Shown: positions 1-8,110, counted from the stretch's first letter. The stretch: DNA of 64,000 bases from Pseudarthrobacter enclensis (GCF_030811655.1 NZ_JAUSRE010000014.1:53106-117105), one strand, 5' to 3'. A program made the numbers and translations. The notes: generated by a model from the sequence alone, not told the origin.

Positions 1-301
1 GCGCCATGGACGCGTGATCCTGGCGTGATCCGGCGATCCCTGCATCGAGCTGGAAGCCGCAGCTGCAGCGCCATACCGGGGGAAGCGTGGTGCCATCGGC
101 CCCCATGGACGCAAACGTGTAGCTGGCGCCCTCCCAACCAATTGCCGGCGTGACGAGCTGCATGCGTGTGCCGCAGTGGACCGCCGGTTCTCCCTGCGGC
201 GCTGTGGTGCCGTCCAGGGAGGAAGGGGTCAGGCCCGGAACTGGGGCACCCAAGCGGGGATCAGGCGGCGAAACTTCGAGGAAAGTAACCAACACACTCA
301 C
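1..301 (-). CDS. Hypothetical protein, 3' part outside the window
   Basis: An open frame on the minus strand runs off the left edge, with about 100 codons visible. A GTG at 301 (reading M-S-V-L-V-T-F-L-E-V) or the GTG at 295 could be the start; a GGAG lies close upstream but is not ideally spaced. The visible part has no stop and carries C-G-T-R-M and W-R-C-S-C-G-F, which hint at a small cysteine-containing (possibly metal-binding) fold. I do not recognise the family. It lies downstream of marR in the same direction, separated by a stretch with TAACTAG repeats that may be its promoter. Confidence 0.4.
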   Translation of the reverse strand, partial: MSVLVTFLEVSPPDPRLGAPVPGLTPSSLDGTTAPQGEPAVHCGTRMQLVTPAIGWEGASYTFASMGADGTTLPPVWRCSCGFQLDAGIAGSRQDHASMA

Positions 302-346
302 GACTCCGTTGGGAAGCAACAGCAGGAACAATCGTAAGCTTACATA

Positions 347-376
347 TAACTAGGCTAACTAGCTAGTCAGGCTAGT
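347..376. promoter_or_regulatory. Cluster of TAACTAG repeats, possible MarR operator
   Basis: TAACTAGGCT (347-356) and TAACTAGCTA (356-365) are followed by the same core inverted as AGGCTAGT (369-376). Between them is the perfect 10-bp palindrome ACTAGCTAGT (358-367). A further TAACTAGCCT lies at 910-919, just upstream of the marR start at 887. Repetition both in the marR promoter and in the gap after marR fits an autoregulatory MarR operator. The binding is inferred. Confidence 0.45.
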
Positions 377-887
377 GAACTTTTAATTCTTCGCTTTCGT
401 GCACCTGGAGTGACTCCGTCATCCGCTGGAGAAAATCGACCACGATGCGCGCTTCCTCCGCGGACAGGCTCTCCGCAACGGCCATCATGCGGCGGTGCAT
501 TGCGCCGAGGGTCTCGCGCACCTCTTTGTCCGATTCAACCGTGGGAACGACGACCACCGAGCGGCGGTCCGAGGGATGCGCTTCGCGGCGGACGTGGCCA
601 CTGGCCACCAGGCGGTCGATGAGCGAGGTGGTGGAGGCGCTAGTAATATTGAGGAACTTACTCAGGTCCTTGGGAACAACCTGCTTGCCCGAAGCCTGCA
701 CCCTCAGCAGGTACCGCAGGGCGAGGATGTCCGTCTCCCCCATCCCCATGGAGTCCCTGGTGCTGCGGCGGATCTCAGTCTCAGCCGCCCTGTAGTCCCG
801 CAGTGACTTCAACACCGCCGCACTGTAGTCCAGCTGCCCGTCGGGTCCGTACCAGTAGCCGGATCCCTCGTTGCCCGTAGAAACCAT
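372..887 (-). CDS. MarR family transcriptional regulator
   Basis: 171 aa, the usual length for a MarR repressor. The central winged-helix region (about residues 50-115) has the family pattern K-D-L-S-K-F-L at the recognition helices, then L-I-D-R-L-V and the wing H-P-S-D-R-R-S. The N-terminal and C-terminal helices fit a dimerisation domain. The ATG at 887 is the natural start. The gene may autoregulate through TAACTAG-type repeats at 910-919 and 347-376. The ligand is unknown; the neighbours (a truncated hypothetical protein and an acetyltransferase) do not identify it. Confidence 0.88.
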   Translation of the reverse strand: MVSTGNEGSGYWYGPDGQLDYSAAVLKSLRDYRAAETEIRRSTRDSMGMGETDILALRYLLRVQASGKQVVPKDLSKFLNITSASTTSLIDRLVASGHVRREAHPSDRRSVVVVPTVESDKEVRETLGAMHRRMMAVAESLSAEEARIVVDFLQRMTESLQVHESEELKVH

Positions 888-1046
888 GGCATCATTCTAG
901 ACCAGCTGATAACTAGCCTGCCAAGCGACCTCTCCATGGCCTACCGGCCGCGAAACGTTATCCGGGCCCTAACGGACGGGAAACACCGGCGTAACCGTGC
1001 CCCCGTAGCCTTGTGAGGCATACCCCTCCGGCGAATCGAGGCAGTC

Positions 1047-1550
1047 ATGCAGACCAATCCCAGGCTTAACATCCGCCAGGTTTCCTGGTCCAATCCCGTC
1101 GGCGCCGACCTGCGCCGGGCCCAGCAGGCAGAACTGGACGCGCGCTTTGGCCGGGCCGACCACGAACCGGGGCCGCCGCCGTCGGGCGCTGACTGTGCCG
1201 TATTCCTCGTGGCGTACGACAAAGGCTCCGGCCAGCCCGTCGGGTGCGGCGGACTTCGCCTCCTGGATGGATCCACCGCGGAAATCAAACGCCTCTACGT
1301 CCTGCCCTACACGCGGGGCTCCGGGGTCGCGAGCTCCATCCTGGCAGCCCTCGAAGCAGAGGCATTCCGGCAGGGCATCACCCGCATCAAGGCCGAAGCG
1401 GGGTCGGCGCAGCCGGACGGGCGCAACTTCTACCAAAATTCCGGGTTCGAACCAATCCCCAACTTCGGCCCGTACGCCGGCGTGGAGCACTCATACTGCT
1501 ACGCCAAAAGCATCAACGCCCACAGCGCGGCCCAGACCGCCATGGCCTGA
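1047..1550 (+). CDS. GNAT family N-acetyltransferase
   Basis: 167 aa. The GNAT acetyl-CoA binding motif is clear: a beta strand (I-K-R-L-Y-V, about 80-85) followed by the pyrophosphate loop R-G-S-G-V-A at 90-95 and the helix S-S-I-L-A-A-L-E. A second GNAT element, N-F-Y-Q-N-S-G-F, follows near residues 127-134. The protein should transfer an acetyl group to an amine, but the acceptor cannot be told from sequence. It is monocistronic, with marR divergent on one side and a thioesterase 67 bp downstream. Confidence 0.88.
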   Translation: MQTNPRLNIRQVSWSNPVGADLRRAQQAELDARFGRADHEPGPPPSGADCAVFLVAYDKGSGQPVGCGGLRLLDGSTAEIKRLYVLPYTRGSGVASSILAALEAEAFRQGITRIKAEAGSAQPDGRNFYQNSGFEPIPNFGPYAGVEHSYCYAKSINAHSAAQTAMA

Positions 1551-1617
1551 CAGCCGCCCTGTTCGGCGTAGCCGTCATACTGGCCCGGGGGCCGGACCGT
1601 TCAGCTAACCTCACCCT

Positions 1618-2052
1618 ATGGAAACAGCAGACATCACATTCCGGACCCGCAAATGGGTGCGGCCCGAGGACCTCAATGCCAACGGGACGCTCTTCGGCGG
1701 CAGCCTGCTGAAGTGGATTGACGAAGAAGCCGCCATCTATGCCATCCTCCAACTCGGCAATGGGCGCGCAGTGACCAAGTACATCTCGGAGATCAACTTC
1801 GTCAGCTCGGCTGTCCAGGGCGACCTCATCGAGATGGGCCTGACAGCCACCCGGTTCGGCCGCACCTCGCTGACCATGAGGGCCGAAGTCCGCAACATGA
1901 TCACCAGGCAGAGCATCCTCACCATCGAGGAAATCGTGTTCGTGAACCTGAACCAGGACGGCAAGCCAGAGCCGCACGGCTACACGGAAATCACGTACGA
2001 CAGGGACCGCATCCCCACCCACCACCTCAGCGCAACGGCTCACCAGGACTGA
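1618..2052 (+). CDS. Acyl-CoA thioesterase, single hotdog domain (YciA-like)
   Basis: 144 aa, the size of YciA/BFIT-type acyl-CoA thioesterases, which hydrolyse acyl-CoA to free acid and CoA. The diagnostic N-terminal segment reads N-A-N-G-T-L-F-G-G-S-L-L-K-W-I-D-E-E (about 20-37); Asn20, Asn22 and Asp35 match the positions that build the active site between two hotdog subunits. The later strands (I-N-F-V-S, R-T-S-L-T-M) complete the fold. The chain-length preference cannot be read. It converges on the flavin monooxygenase gene. Confidence 0.87.
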   Translation: METADITFRTRKWVRPEDLNANGTLFGGSLLKWIDEEAAIYAILQLGNGRAVTKYISEINFVSSAVQGDLIEMGLTATRFGRTSLTMRAEVRNMITRQSILTIEEIVFVNLNQDGKPEPHGYTEITYDRDRIPTHHLSATAHQD

Positions 2053-2103
2053 ACGTGACCAGCCGACGGGGGACCCAACCTCCGCCTTGCTTGCCATTTG
2101 GGG

Positions 2104-3165
2104 TCAGTGGGAAGAACCGCTGCCGACGGCGGGAGGTTCCTTCCGCCGTCGGGCCAGGTTGAGCAGGGCGTCACGGACGGGCTGGCCACCTTCCGCCAGG
2201 GCTACCCGCATCATCACCGCCGAGGCGCGGCTAAGCGCCCGGGTCCGCAGCCACCGCTGCCTGTTGTAGGCGGCAAGTGCCTTCCCCCGCGGCAGGCTGT
2301 TCAAGAGGTCCGCCAGGGTGACGGCATCCACCAATGATTCACACGCGCCGCGGCCCAGGTTGGGCATCATGGCATGGGCCGCGTCGCCTGCCAGTACGGC
2401 GGTGCCGCGGACGTAGGATCGCAGCGGGGGCGTGGTCCAGATCCGCTGGGCGAGGGAAAGTTCCGGGACCGCGGCGGCAAGCACCGCACTGATGGCGGGA
2501 GCGTGGCCGGCAAAGCGGTCCCGGGCCTGCCCAAGAGCCTCCTCAACGTCTATGCCGTTGGGGCCAAGCCCGGAGCGCCAGCTGGCATACCAATTGGTTC
2601 CGCCTGGGGACGCTGCGATGCCGAACAGGTCCCCGCGCCCCCAGTATTCGCCCACCTCATCGGGATTCACCGGCGCCGGGATGGTGCCCCGAACGGCAAG
2701 GCAAGACGTTGCCCTCGCGTCCGTCGCGGCGCCCCAGACCTGGTGGCGGACCAGGCTGTGAACACCGTCGGCACCCACCACGAGGCCGTCAGCGGGAGGC
2801 AATGACCGCAGGTGGCTGGTGACGCGGCGGACGCTTCCCGGGACGGCCCGGTCGAGGAGCGTCAGCAGGTCAACCCTGGACATCCCAAACAGCTCGCCGC
2901 CGCTGACCGTGGCCCAGGGCTCACCAGCCGCATTGCGGATGGATCCGCTGCCCAGGATGGGACTGACCCCACGGGCCTGGCCCAGGATGCCGATCCGGGC
3001 GAGGGCCCGCTGGGCATTGGGCCACATAGCGAGGACGGTGCCAACGGTGGGCAGCTCCGGCCGTTTCTCGTAGACAGTGACCTGGAAACGGTCCGGTTCC
3101 AGGCACGCCGCGAGGGCCAGCCCTGCGATTCCACCACCACGATCGAGATCGTTTCCATGCCCCAA
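2104..3165 (-). CDS. FAD-dependent monooxygenase, apparent N-terminal frameshift
   Basis: About 353 aa of aromatic-ring-hydroxylase type: dinucleotide-binding G-G-G-I-A-G (about residues 10-15), then Y-E-K-R-P-E at the end of the Rossmann beta2, V-G-A-D-G-V-H (DG motif), and G-D-A-A-H-A-M-M-P-N-L-G-R-G (GD motif). The family normally starts with a hydrophobic strand before the glycines. In this frame the start reads M-G-H-G-N-D-L-D-R, while the ATG at 3158 in the next frame reads M-E-T-I-S-I-V-V-V and then leaves the reading frame. One missing base in the GTGGTGGTGG run near 3131-3140 would join the two. It is divergent from tetR, so TetR control is likely. The substrate is unknown. Confidence 0.75.
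   Translation of the reverse strand: MGHGNDLDRGGGIAGLALAACLEPDRFQVTVYEKRPELPTVGTVLAMWPNAQRALARIGILGQARGVSPILGSGSIRNAAGEPWATVSGGELFGMSRVDLLTLLDRAVPGSVRRVTSHLRSLPPADGLVVGADGVHSLVRHQVWGAATDARATSCLAVRGTIPAPVNPDEVGEYWGRGDLFGIAASPGGTNWYASWRSGLGPNGIDVEEALGQARDRFAGHAPAISAVLAAAVPELSLAQRIWTTPPLRSYVRGTAVLAGDAAHAMMPNLGRGACESLVDAVTLADLLNSLPRGKALAAYNRQRWLRTRALSRASAVMMRVALAEGGQPVRDALLNLARRRKEPPAVGSGSSH
2123..2152. terminator. GC-rich hairpin between convergent genes
   Basis: CCGACGGCGGGAGG (2123-2136) pairs with CCTTCCGCCGTCGG (2139-2152), with one G-U wobble and a tight loop. It lies in the last codons of the monooxygenase and just past the end of the thioesterase on the other strand, so it could stop transcription from that side. 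There is no U tract. Its core matches hairpins at 20673 and 63878. Confidence 0.4.
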
Positions 3166-3183
3166 TTTTACTACTTTTGTAGT
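3163..3183. promoter_or_regulatory. Likely TetR operator between monooxygenase and tetR
   Basis: ACTAC-TTTT-GTAGT (3170-3183) is a perfect inverted repeat in the 57-bp divergent gap. On the minus strand TAAAAT (3168-3163) could be the -10 for the monooxygenase, overlapping the repeat. On the plus strand TACACT (3203-3208) could be the -10 for tetR. A TetR dimer bound here could block both genes; this is inference from position and symmetry. Confidence 0.6.
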
Positions 3184-3214
3184 TTATTGGAAGGGGTCCC
3201 ATTACACTGAATCC

Positions 3215-3754
3215 ATGCCCGACCGACGCACCCAACTGCTTGACGCAGCACTCAGCGTCGTGGCGGACAAGGGAATGAAGGGCCTCACCCACCGGGCAGT
3301 GGACGCGGCCGCTGGCCTGGCCGAAGGCACCACGTCCAACTACTACCGCAGCCGGGCAGCGTTGGTGGAAGCGGTCCTGGACCGCCTGCTCCAGCTGGAC
3401 GCCGAACTTCTGCAGGACGTGGGTCCGGCAGGAACCCCACGGGACGTTGACCAGCTGGCAGGACAGCTGGCGGGGATGGTACTGGCGCTTTCCCGGCAGC
3501 ATTCAGGCCTTACCCGGGCCCGGCTGGCCCTTTCGCTGGACCGTCCCGAAGCCGTGACAGCCGGGCACCACCTCCTGCTCGGCGGACTCGAACAGATGCT
3601 GGCAACACTTGGAGTGCCTGCCCCCGCGGCCCGGGCACGGGACGTGGCGGATTACGCGGACGGCGCCCTGCTGCACCTGCTCACGGTGCGCCGCGAAGAC
3701 GATCCCAACCCCAAAGCCATCGCCGCCACCATCCGGCGCCTGCTGATGCACTGA
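3215..3754 (+). CDS. TetR/AcrR family transcriptional regulator
   Basis: 179 aa from the ATG at 3215. This start gives the canonical TetR N-terminus M-P-D-R-R-T-Q-L-L-D-A-A-L; longer in-frame starts would overlap the divergent gene. The helix-turn-helix reads G-L-T-H-R-A-V-D-A-A-A-G-L-A-E-G-T-T-S-N-Y-Y (about 23-44), with the characteristic Y-Y and F/Y-R-S-R residues. The rest is the helical ligand-binding domain. No strong ribosome-binding site is visible, and the message may be nearly leaderless. It probably represses the divergent monooxygenase. Confidence 0.88.
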   Translation: MPDRRTQLLDAALSVVADKGMKGLTHRAVDAAAGLAEGTTSNYYRSRAALVEAVLDRLLQLDAELLQDVGPAGTPRDVDQLAGQLAGMVLALSRQHSGLTRARLALSLDRPEAVTAGHHLLLGGLEQMLATLGVPAPAARARDVADYADGALLHLLTVRREDDPNPKAIAATIRRLLMH

Positions 3755-3781
3755 CGCCCCCGGGCCGCCGTCGTACTCCTG

Positions 3782-4972
3782 TCAGGAAGCTCCGGGCCAG
3801 CCCGTGTAAGCCTCGGCGAGGTAGGCCATGCCGTGCCGGGAGGAGACCACCGAGTTCAGTTCGCCGAGCTGCTGCCGGGCACGGGAAAAGTCGTCGGCGT
3901 CCGCGGGAGTGTGAAGCATGGTGGTCATCCAGTACGAGAACTGCTGCGCCTTCCACACCCGGTCCAGGGCACGGTCGCTGTAGCCCTCGAGGATTGCGTC
4001 GGAGCCGGAGTTGTAGTGGCTGTCCAGCCCCTCGAACAGGACCCTGACGTCGTTAATGGCGAGATTAAGGCCCTTGGCGCCGGTGGGCGGCACCGTGTGG
4101 GCGGCGTCGCCCGCCAGGAACAGGTTGCCGTGGCGCATGGGGGTGTGGACGAAACTGCGGAACGGCAGCACCATCTTCTCCAGGACCGGGCCTTCCTTGA
4201 GCTCGAAGCCGTTGCCGTTGACGCGGCTGCGGAATTCGGCCCAGATCCTGTCGTCATCCCAGTCCGCCGCGTTTTCCCCGGGGTCGCACTGGAAATACAT
4301 CCGCTGCACGGTTTCGGTGCGCTGGCTGATCAGGGCGAAGCCGTTGGCCGAGTTGGCGTAGATGAGTTCGTCGGAGCTGCGCGGCGCCTGGGCCAGGATG
4401 CCGAACCAGGCGAAGGGATATTCGTGGAAGTACCACTTGCGGCGGCCCTCGGGGATCTGGACCCGGCAGTGGCTGCGTGAGCCGTCCGCGCCCACCAGGA
4501 AGTCGGCCTGGATCTCGAAGTCGAGGCCGTCGGCATCGGTGAACCAGACCTTCGGCTTTGCCTCCAGGTCATGGACGGACGTGTTTGTGACGCTGTAGCG
4601 GACATCGCCGCCGTCATCCTTCCGGCGCGCGGCCAGGTCCAGGAAGACGTCCGTCTGCGGGTACAGCCACACGGACTCCCCCACCAGGCCTTTGAAGTCG
4701 ATGCGGTGGCTTTCGCCGTTAAAGCGCAGTTCGATGCCGTCATGCCGGTCGCCGTCGCGCAGCACCCGGTCCGAGACGCCGCTGTCCACCAGCAGGTTGA
4801 CGGTCCCGTGCTCCAGGATGCCGGCACGCACCGTGTGGGCGATTTCCTCGTGGCTGCGGATCTCGATCACCGTTGACTCGATCCCCGCCGTGGACAGCAG
4901 GTGGGAGAGCATAAGGCCCGCGGGACCGCCGCCCATGATGGCTACCTGCGTGGTGACGACTTTTCGTGCCAT
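3782..4972 (-). CDS. pobA: 4-hydroxybenzoate 3-monooxygenase
   Basis: 396 aa; characterised PobA enzymes are about 394. It hydroxylates 4-hydroxybenzoate to protocatechuate with FAD, NAD(P)H and O2. Visible elements: G-G-G-P-A-G (14-19), DG motif G-A-D-G-S-R (161-166), Tyr205, S-Q-R (216-218) and R-M-Y (224-226) corresponding to the known substrate-binding Tyr201, Ser212/Arg214 and Arg220/Tyr222, and the GD motif G-D-A-A-H-T-V-P-P-T-G. An IclR regulator lies 113 bp upstream in the same direction. Its product feeds the pca operon at 24.7-35 kb. Confidence 0.95.
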   Translation of the reverse strand: MARKVVTTQVAIMGGGPAGLMLSHLLSTAGIESTVIEIRSHEEIAHTVRAGILEHGTVNLLVDSGVSDRVLRDGDRHDGIELRFNGESHRIDFKGLVGESVWLYPQTDVFLDLAARRKDDGGDVRYSVTNTSVHDLEAKPKVWFTDADGLDFEIQADFLVGADGSRSHCRVQIPEGRRKWYFHEYPFAWFGILAQAPRSSDELIYANSANGFALISQRTETVQRMYFQCDPGENAADWDDDRIWAEFRSRVNGNGFELKEGPVLEKMVLPFRSFVHTPMRHGNLFLAGDAAHTVPPTGAKGLNLAINDVRVLFEGLDSHYNSGSDAILEGYSDRALDRVWKAQQFSYWMTTMLHTPADADDFSRARQQLGELNSVVSSRHGMAYLAEAYTGWPGAS

Positions 4973-5085
4973 GGTCTGTTTCTCGCTTCATTGCGGGGCC
5001 GCCGTTGGCGTACCGGTTGTTTCCTCTGCCCATCAGCGTGCGCGAAAGAGAGTGACCTCCGTTACTGCAATTCCGTTGAATGGTG

Positions 5086-5838
5086 TCAGGAATCAGCAAG
5101 CTGCCGGGCGATCCCCCGGGCGGCCGTCTGCAGCGCCGGTACCAGCGCCTGGAGGCGCATCTCGCGGAGGGGAACCACGACGCCGAGCGAAGCCACCGCG
5201 AGATGCCTGCGGTTGAGGACCGGGACGGCTATGCCCCAGGTGTCCGGGTCCACCGCGGCCTTGAGCTGCGCGTATCCCTCCCGGCAGGTTTCGGCGAGCA
5301 GCGCCCGGACGGCGTCCGGCCCGGCCATCCCGTCAGGGTCGGGCAACTGGCCGAGGTATTCCTCCTGCACCGCCTTGTCCTGGTGCGCCATCAGCGCCAG
5401 GCCAGCGGACGAAATGTGGACAGGCATCCTTCCTGCCACCTGGGCCCGGTTGGCCACCGAACCCCGCCGGGACAGCCGCTCGACGAACAACGCCTCCCAG
5501 CCATCCAGGACCGCCAGGTTCACATTCTGGTTCAGGACCTGCTGGATGTCCTCCATGAACGGCATGGCGGCCTGTCGAAGGGCGAGCGTGGGGGACGCCC
5601 TGTTCACCAACTCCCACAACCGGACGCCGGGGCGGACCGTGCCGCCCGGCGCGGTCTCGAGCAACCGGTGGGCGGCGAGTTGGCCCACCAGCCGGTGCGT
5701 GGTGGTCAGCGGCAGGCCCGCCCGCTGGGCAAGTTCGCTGAGCTGCAGGGCGGTGACATCCGGCGGGAAGGCGGAGATCAACCGGACAATCCGGTCCACC
5801 ACCGAATCACCGGATTGTGAGTTGGCCACCGCTGACAC
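5086..5838 (-). CDS. IclR family regulator upstream of pobA
   Basis: 250 aa from a GTG at 5838 with GGAAG just upstream; the longer open frame has no IclR homology. The N-terminal winged helix contains L-Q-L-S-E-L-A-Q-R-A-G-L-P-L-T-T-T-H-R-L-V. The C-terminal effector domain has the typical end W-G-I-A-V-P-V-L-N-R-R-H-L-A-V-A-S-L. It lies directly upstream of pobA in the same direction and is the obvious candidate activator or repressor of it, sensing 4-hydroxybenzoate (inference by analogy with IclR-type PobR). Confidence 0.88.
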   Translation of the reverse strand: MSAVANSQSGDSVVDRIVRLISAFPPDVTALQLSELAQRAGLPLTTTHRLVGQLAAHRLLETAPGGTVRPGVRLWELVNRASPTLALRQAAMPFMEDIQQVLNQNVNLAVLDGWEALFVERLSRRGSVANRAQVAGRMPVHISSAGLALMAHQDKAVQEEYLGQLPDPDGMAGPDAVRALLAETCREGYAQLKAAVDPDTWGIAVPVLNRRHLAVASLGVVVPLREMRLQALVPALQTAARGIARQLADS

Positions 5839-5933
5839 CCGCTTCCATTCAATGGGGAATCCAGCGTACCCCGGACAGGACGCGGCAGGGTGCCGAGGCG
5901 CCCCCGGACAGGTGCGGCGAAAGGGAAAGGCGG

Positions 5934-6998
5934 TCAGGCCGTCGTCGCGCTTTGCCTGGCACGGCGCCAGGCCCCGGGGGCCAGCACCACGGCGATGCCG
6001 ACGGCGGCGCCAATGACGGTCTCGATGATGCGGTCGCGCAGCAGGGCGGACGGCGAGGCGGGGACCACCAGGAGTGTGGAGACCAGCGCCAGTGGTGTCA
6101 CGAAGACCTGGGCCAGGAGGTACTGGCGGATGATAAACATCTCGGCGCCGAACTGGCAGAGCGCCATCACCAGCACGGTCTGCCAGGGCTGCAGGCCTAT
6201 CAGCAGGACCGCGGCCAGGACCAGCAGTCCCAGGACGGTCCCGATGATCCTTTGGATGCCGCGGCGTACCCGGTGCCGGGTGGTGTGGCCTACCAGGGGA
6301 ACCACGGCGGCCACCATGGCCCAGTAATTGTGCCCGAATCCCAGCCGGCCGCCTGCCCACGTGGCCAGCGAGCCGGCAAGTCCCGCGGCCACCAGGTAGC
6401 CGGACCCTTCAAGCCACGCTGTTCGCTTCTCAGCGCGGGTCCGCCGGATCCGGGGAGGCCTGGTCCAGGGGGTCCGGTGGCTGGCGATGATGCGGGAAGA
6501 GAAGCCCACCAACAGCGCGAAAACGGTGGTGAGGACTGCCACCAGCATGCCCTGCCACAAGGGTGGCTGGTTGGGAATGGAGGCGATGGCGGCGAACGCG
6601 AAGATGTGGAAGAGCGAACCGGCCGGCCGCAGCCTCAGCCAGGAGATGGCGACGGAGCAGGCGCCGGCCACCAGCGTTGTGGCCAGGACCAGCAGCCAGG
6701 TGTGGGTGGCGGCGTCCAGGCCCCAGACCGGTCCCATCCGCGCCGCGAGCGCCGCCATGAAGATCACCAGCAGCATCAGCAGCCCTGCCCGCAGCTGCAG
6801 CACGAAGCGGACCGCATGTGGTTCGCCGCGGCCGTAGATCCCGGTGAAGGCGCCAAAGGACGCGAAGATTGCCAGGTCCAGCCTGTTCAGCAGCACCAGT
6901 GTGATGAGGGGGACAAAGACGCCCACCGCGCACCTGAACGCAGGGTGGTGATCCTTGTTGCCAGGGCCAATGCTGAACATTTCGGCAAGCATCTTCAC
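5934..6998 (-). CDS. FUSC family (aromatic acid exporter-like) membrane protein
   Basis: 354 aa from GTG 6998, which has AGGAAGG eight bases upstream. There are two blocks of hydrophobic helices separated by a basic cytoplasmic stretch (R-P-P-R-I-R-R-T-R-A-E-K-R). The second block contains G-H-N-Y-W-A-M-V-A-A-V-V-P-L and R-G-I-Q-R-I-I-G-T-V-L-G, the fusaric-acid-resistance signature (Y-W-a-x-l-t and R-x-x-G-T). Such proteins export aromatic acids. It lies beside pobA and could relieve accumulation of hydroxybenzoates, but no direct evidence ties it to them. Confidence 0.82.
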   Translation of the reverse strand: MKMLAEMFSIGPGNKDHHPAFRCAVGVFVPLITLVLLNRLDLAIFASFGAFTGIYGRGEPHAVRFVLQLRAGLLMLLVIFMAALAARMGPVWGLDAATHTWLLVLATTLVAGACSVAISWLRLRPAGSLFHIFAFAAIASIPNQPPLWQGMLVAVLTTVFALLVGFSSRIIASHRTPWTRPPRIRRTRAEKRTAWLEGSGYLVAAGLAGSLATWAGGRLGFGHNYWAMVAAVVPLVGHTTRHRVRRGIQRIIGTVLGLLVLAAVLLIGLQPWQTVLVMALCQFGAEMFIIRQYLLAQVFVTPLALVSTLLVVPASPSALLRDRIIETVIGAAVGIAVVLAPGAWRRARQSATTA

Positions 6999-7152
6999 GG
7001 GCAGCGCCTTCCTGGGGGTAAATTCTGACGGGCGGCCGCGCTGACGTTCCGGATAGATCCTACGGCGCGTGCTCCCGAAAGCCCCCGTCGCGTTCCCATG
7101 AATGGAATCGGAAGGCAACGCGGCGGTAACAGCGCCGCACGATGCTTGATCC

Positions 7153-7989
7153 ATGAAGCGCCTTCCACACAACACGCCCGCCGCCGAGCTTCGCTGTGAG
7201 GTGTGCGGCCAGATGCCCGAGCCGCCCAAGGGACGCCTGACCCTGGCGAACGTGGCGGCGATGCTGCCCATCGAGCTGCTGGTGCATGCCCTGGTACTGG
7301 AGGTCCACCTCCCCTACGTGGCGAAGGTGCTGGTGCTGACCTTCACTGCAACGGTCCTGGTGATCTGGGTGGCCGAGCCGTCAGCCGCCCGGATCCTGCT
7401 CCGCTGGCTGCACGCGCCGGCCCTGCGGCACCGCCGGCAGCTGGCGGCAGCCCCTTCGCTGTGGCGCGCCCGGACCGTACTGCGGGACCAGCCCGGCTCA
7501 CTGCAGCGGATTACACGCGCGCTGGCGCGGCTGGACACCAACATTTTGAGCATCCACGTCCACCCCGTGCCGGGCGGCGTCCTGGACGAGTTTGTGCTGT
7601 CCGTGCCGGGGGACGTGGGCGAGAGTGAGTTGCTGGCGGCACTGCACGACGGCGGGGGAACCGGCGCCCATGCGTGGCCCACCACGGCGCTGGCCATGGC
7701 CGACGGGCAGACCGGGGCGCTCACCCTCGCGGCGCGGATCGCCGCAGCCCCGGACGAACTGCCGCTGGCGGTGGCCGAGCTGCTGCACGCACGGATCATC
7801 CCGCCGTCGGACGCCGGCACCAGCGCCGCCGACGACGGGACGTACCTCAAGATCCCCACCGCATGGCAGGGGCCTATTGCCTTTTCCCGGCCCGGGGAAC
7901 CCTTCACGCCGGCAGAGTCGGCCCGCGCCCACCGGCTTGCGGAGCTGGCCGAGATACTTTCCCACCGGCGCGAGGACTCCCCGGCATAG
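7153..7989 (+). CDS. Membrane-anchored ACT-domain protein
   Basis: 278 aa. The N-terminus has a C-x2-C pair (Cys15, Cys18). Hydrophobic stretches at about residues 33-75 would place it in the membrane. Then V-L-R-D-Q-P-G-S-L-Q-R-I-T-R-A-L-A-R-L-D starts a typical ACT domain (about 108-175) with the regulatory D-x-P-G-x-L motif and a following H-V-H-P. The C-terminal half has no domain I recognise. ACT domains bind amino acids or similar ligands, so this may be a membrane-bound sensor. It is divergent from the FUSC-type gene and monocistronic. Confidence 0.72.
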   Translation: MKRLPHNTPAAELRCEVCGQMPEPPKGRLTLANVAAMLPIELLVHALVLEVHLPYVAKVLVLTFTATVLVIWVAEPSAARILLRWLHAPALRHRRQLAAAPSLWRARTVLRDQPGSLQRITRALARLDTNILSIHVHPVPGGVLDEFVLSVPGDVGESELLAALHDGGGTGAHAWPTTALAMADGQTGALTLAARIAAAPDELPLAVAELLHARIIPPSDAGTSAADDGTYLKIPTAWQGPIAFSRPGEPFTPAESARAHRLAELAEILSHRREDSPA

Positions 7990-8051
7990 CCAGCCGGGGG
8001 CAGTCACAATCCGTTCGCACGGCCTGCCGGCGCGGGGACAGCAAGAAACCC

Positions 8052-8110
8052 TTGACAGTGGCGGGAGTCACTCCTACCTTTGATTTTGGGATCCCAAGTT
8101 GGGATCCCAA
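8052..8110 (+). promoter_or_regulatory. Promoter with two abutting GntR-type palindromes
   Basis: TTGACA (8052-8057), a 17-bp spacer and TACCTT (8075-8080) form a good sigma-70-type promoter. Directly downstream, the perfect 12-bp palindrome TTGGGATCCCAA occurs twice (8086-8097 and 8099-8110), centres 13 bp apart. A protein bound there would cover the transcription start region, which fits repression. The GntR/FCD regulator encoded second in the operon is the likely binder. About 140 bp of leader follow before the first start codon. Confidence 0.75.
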
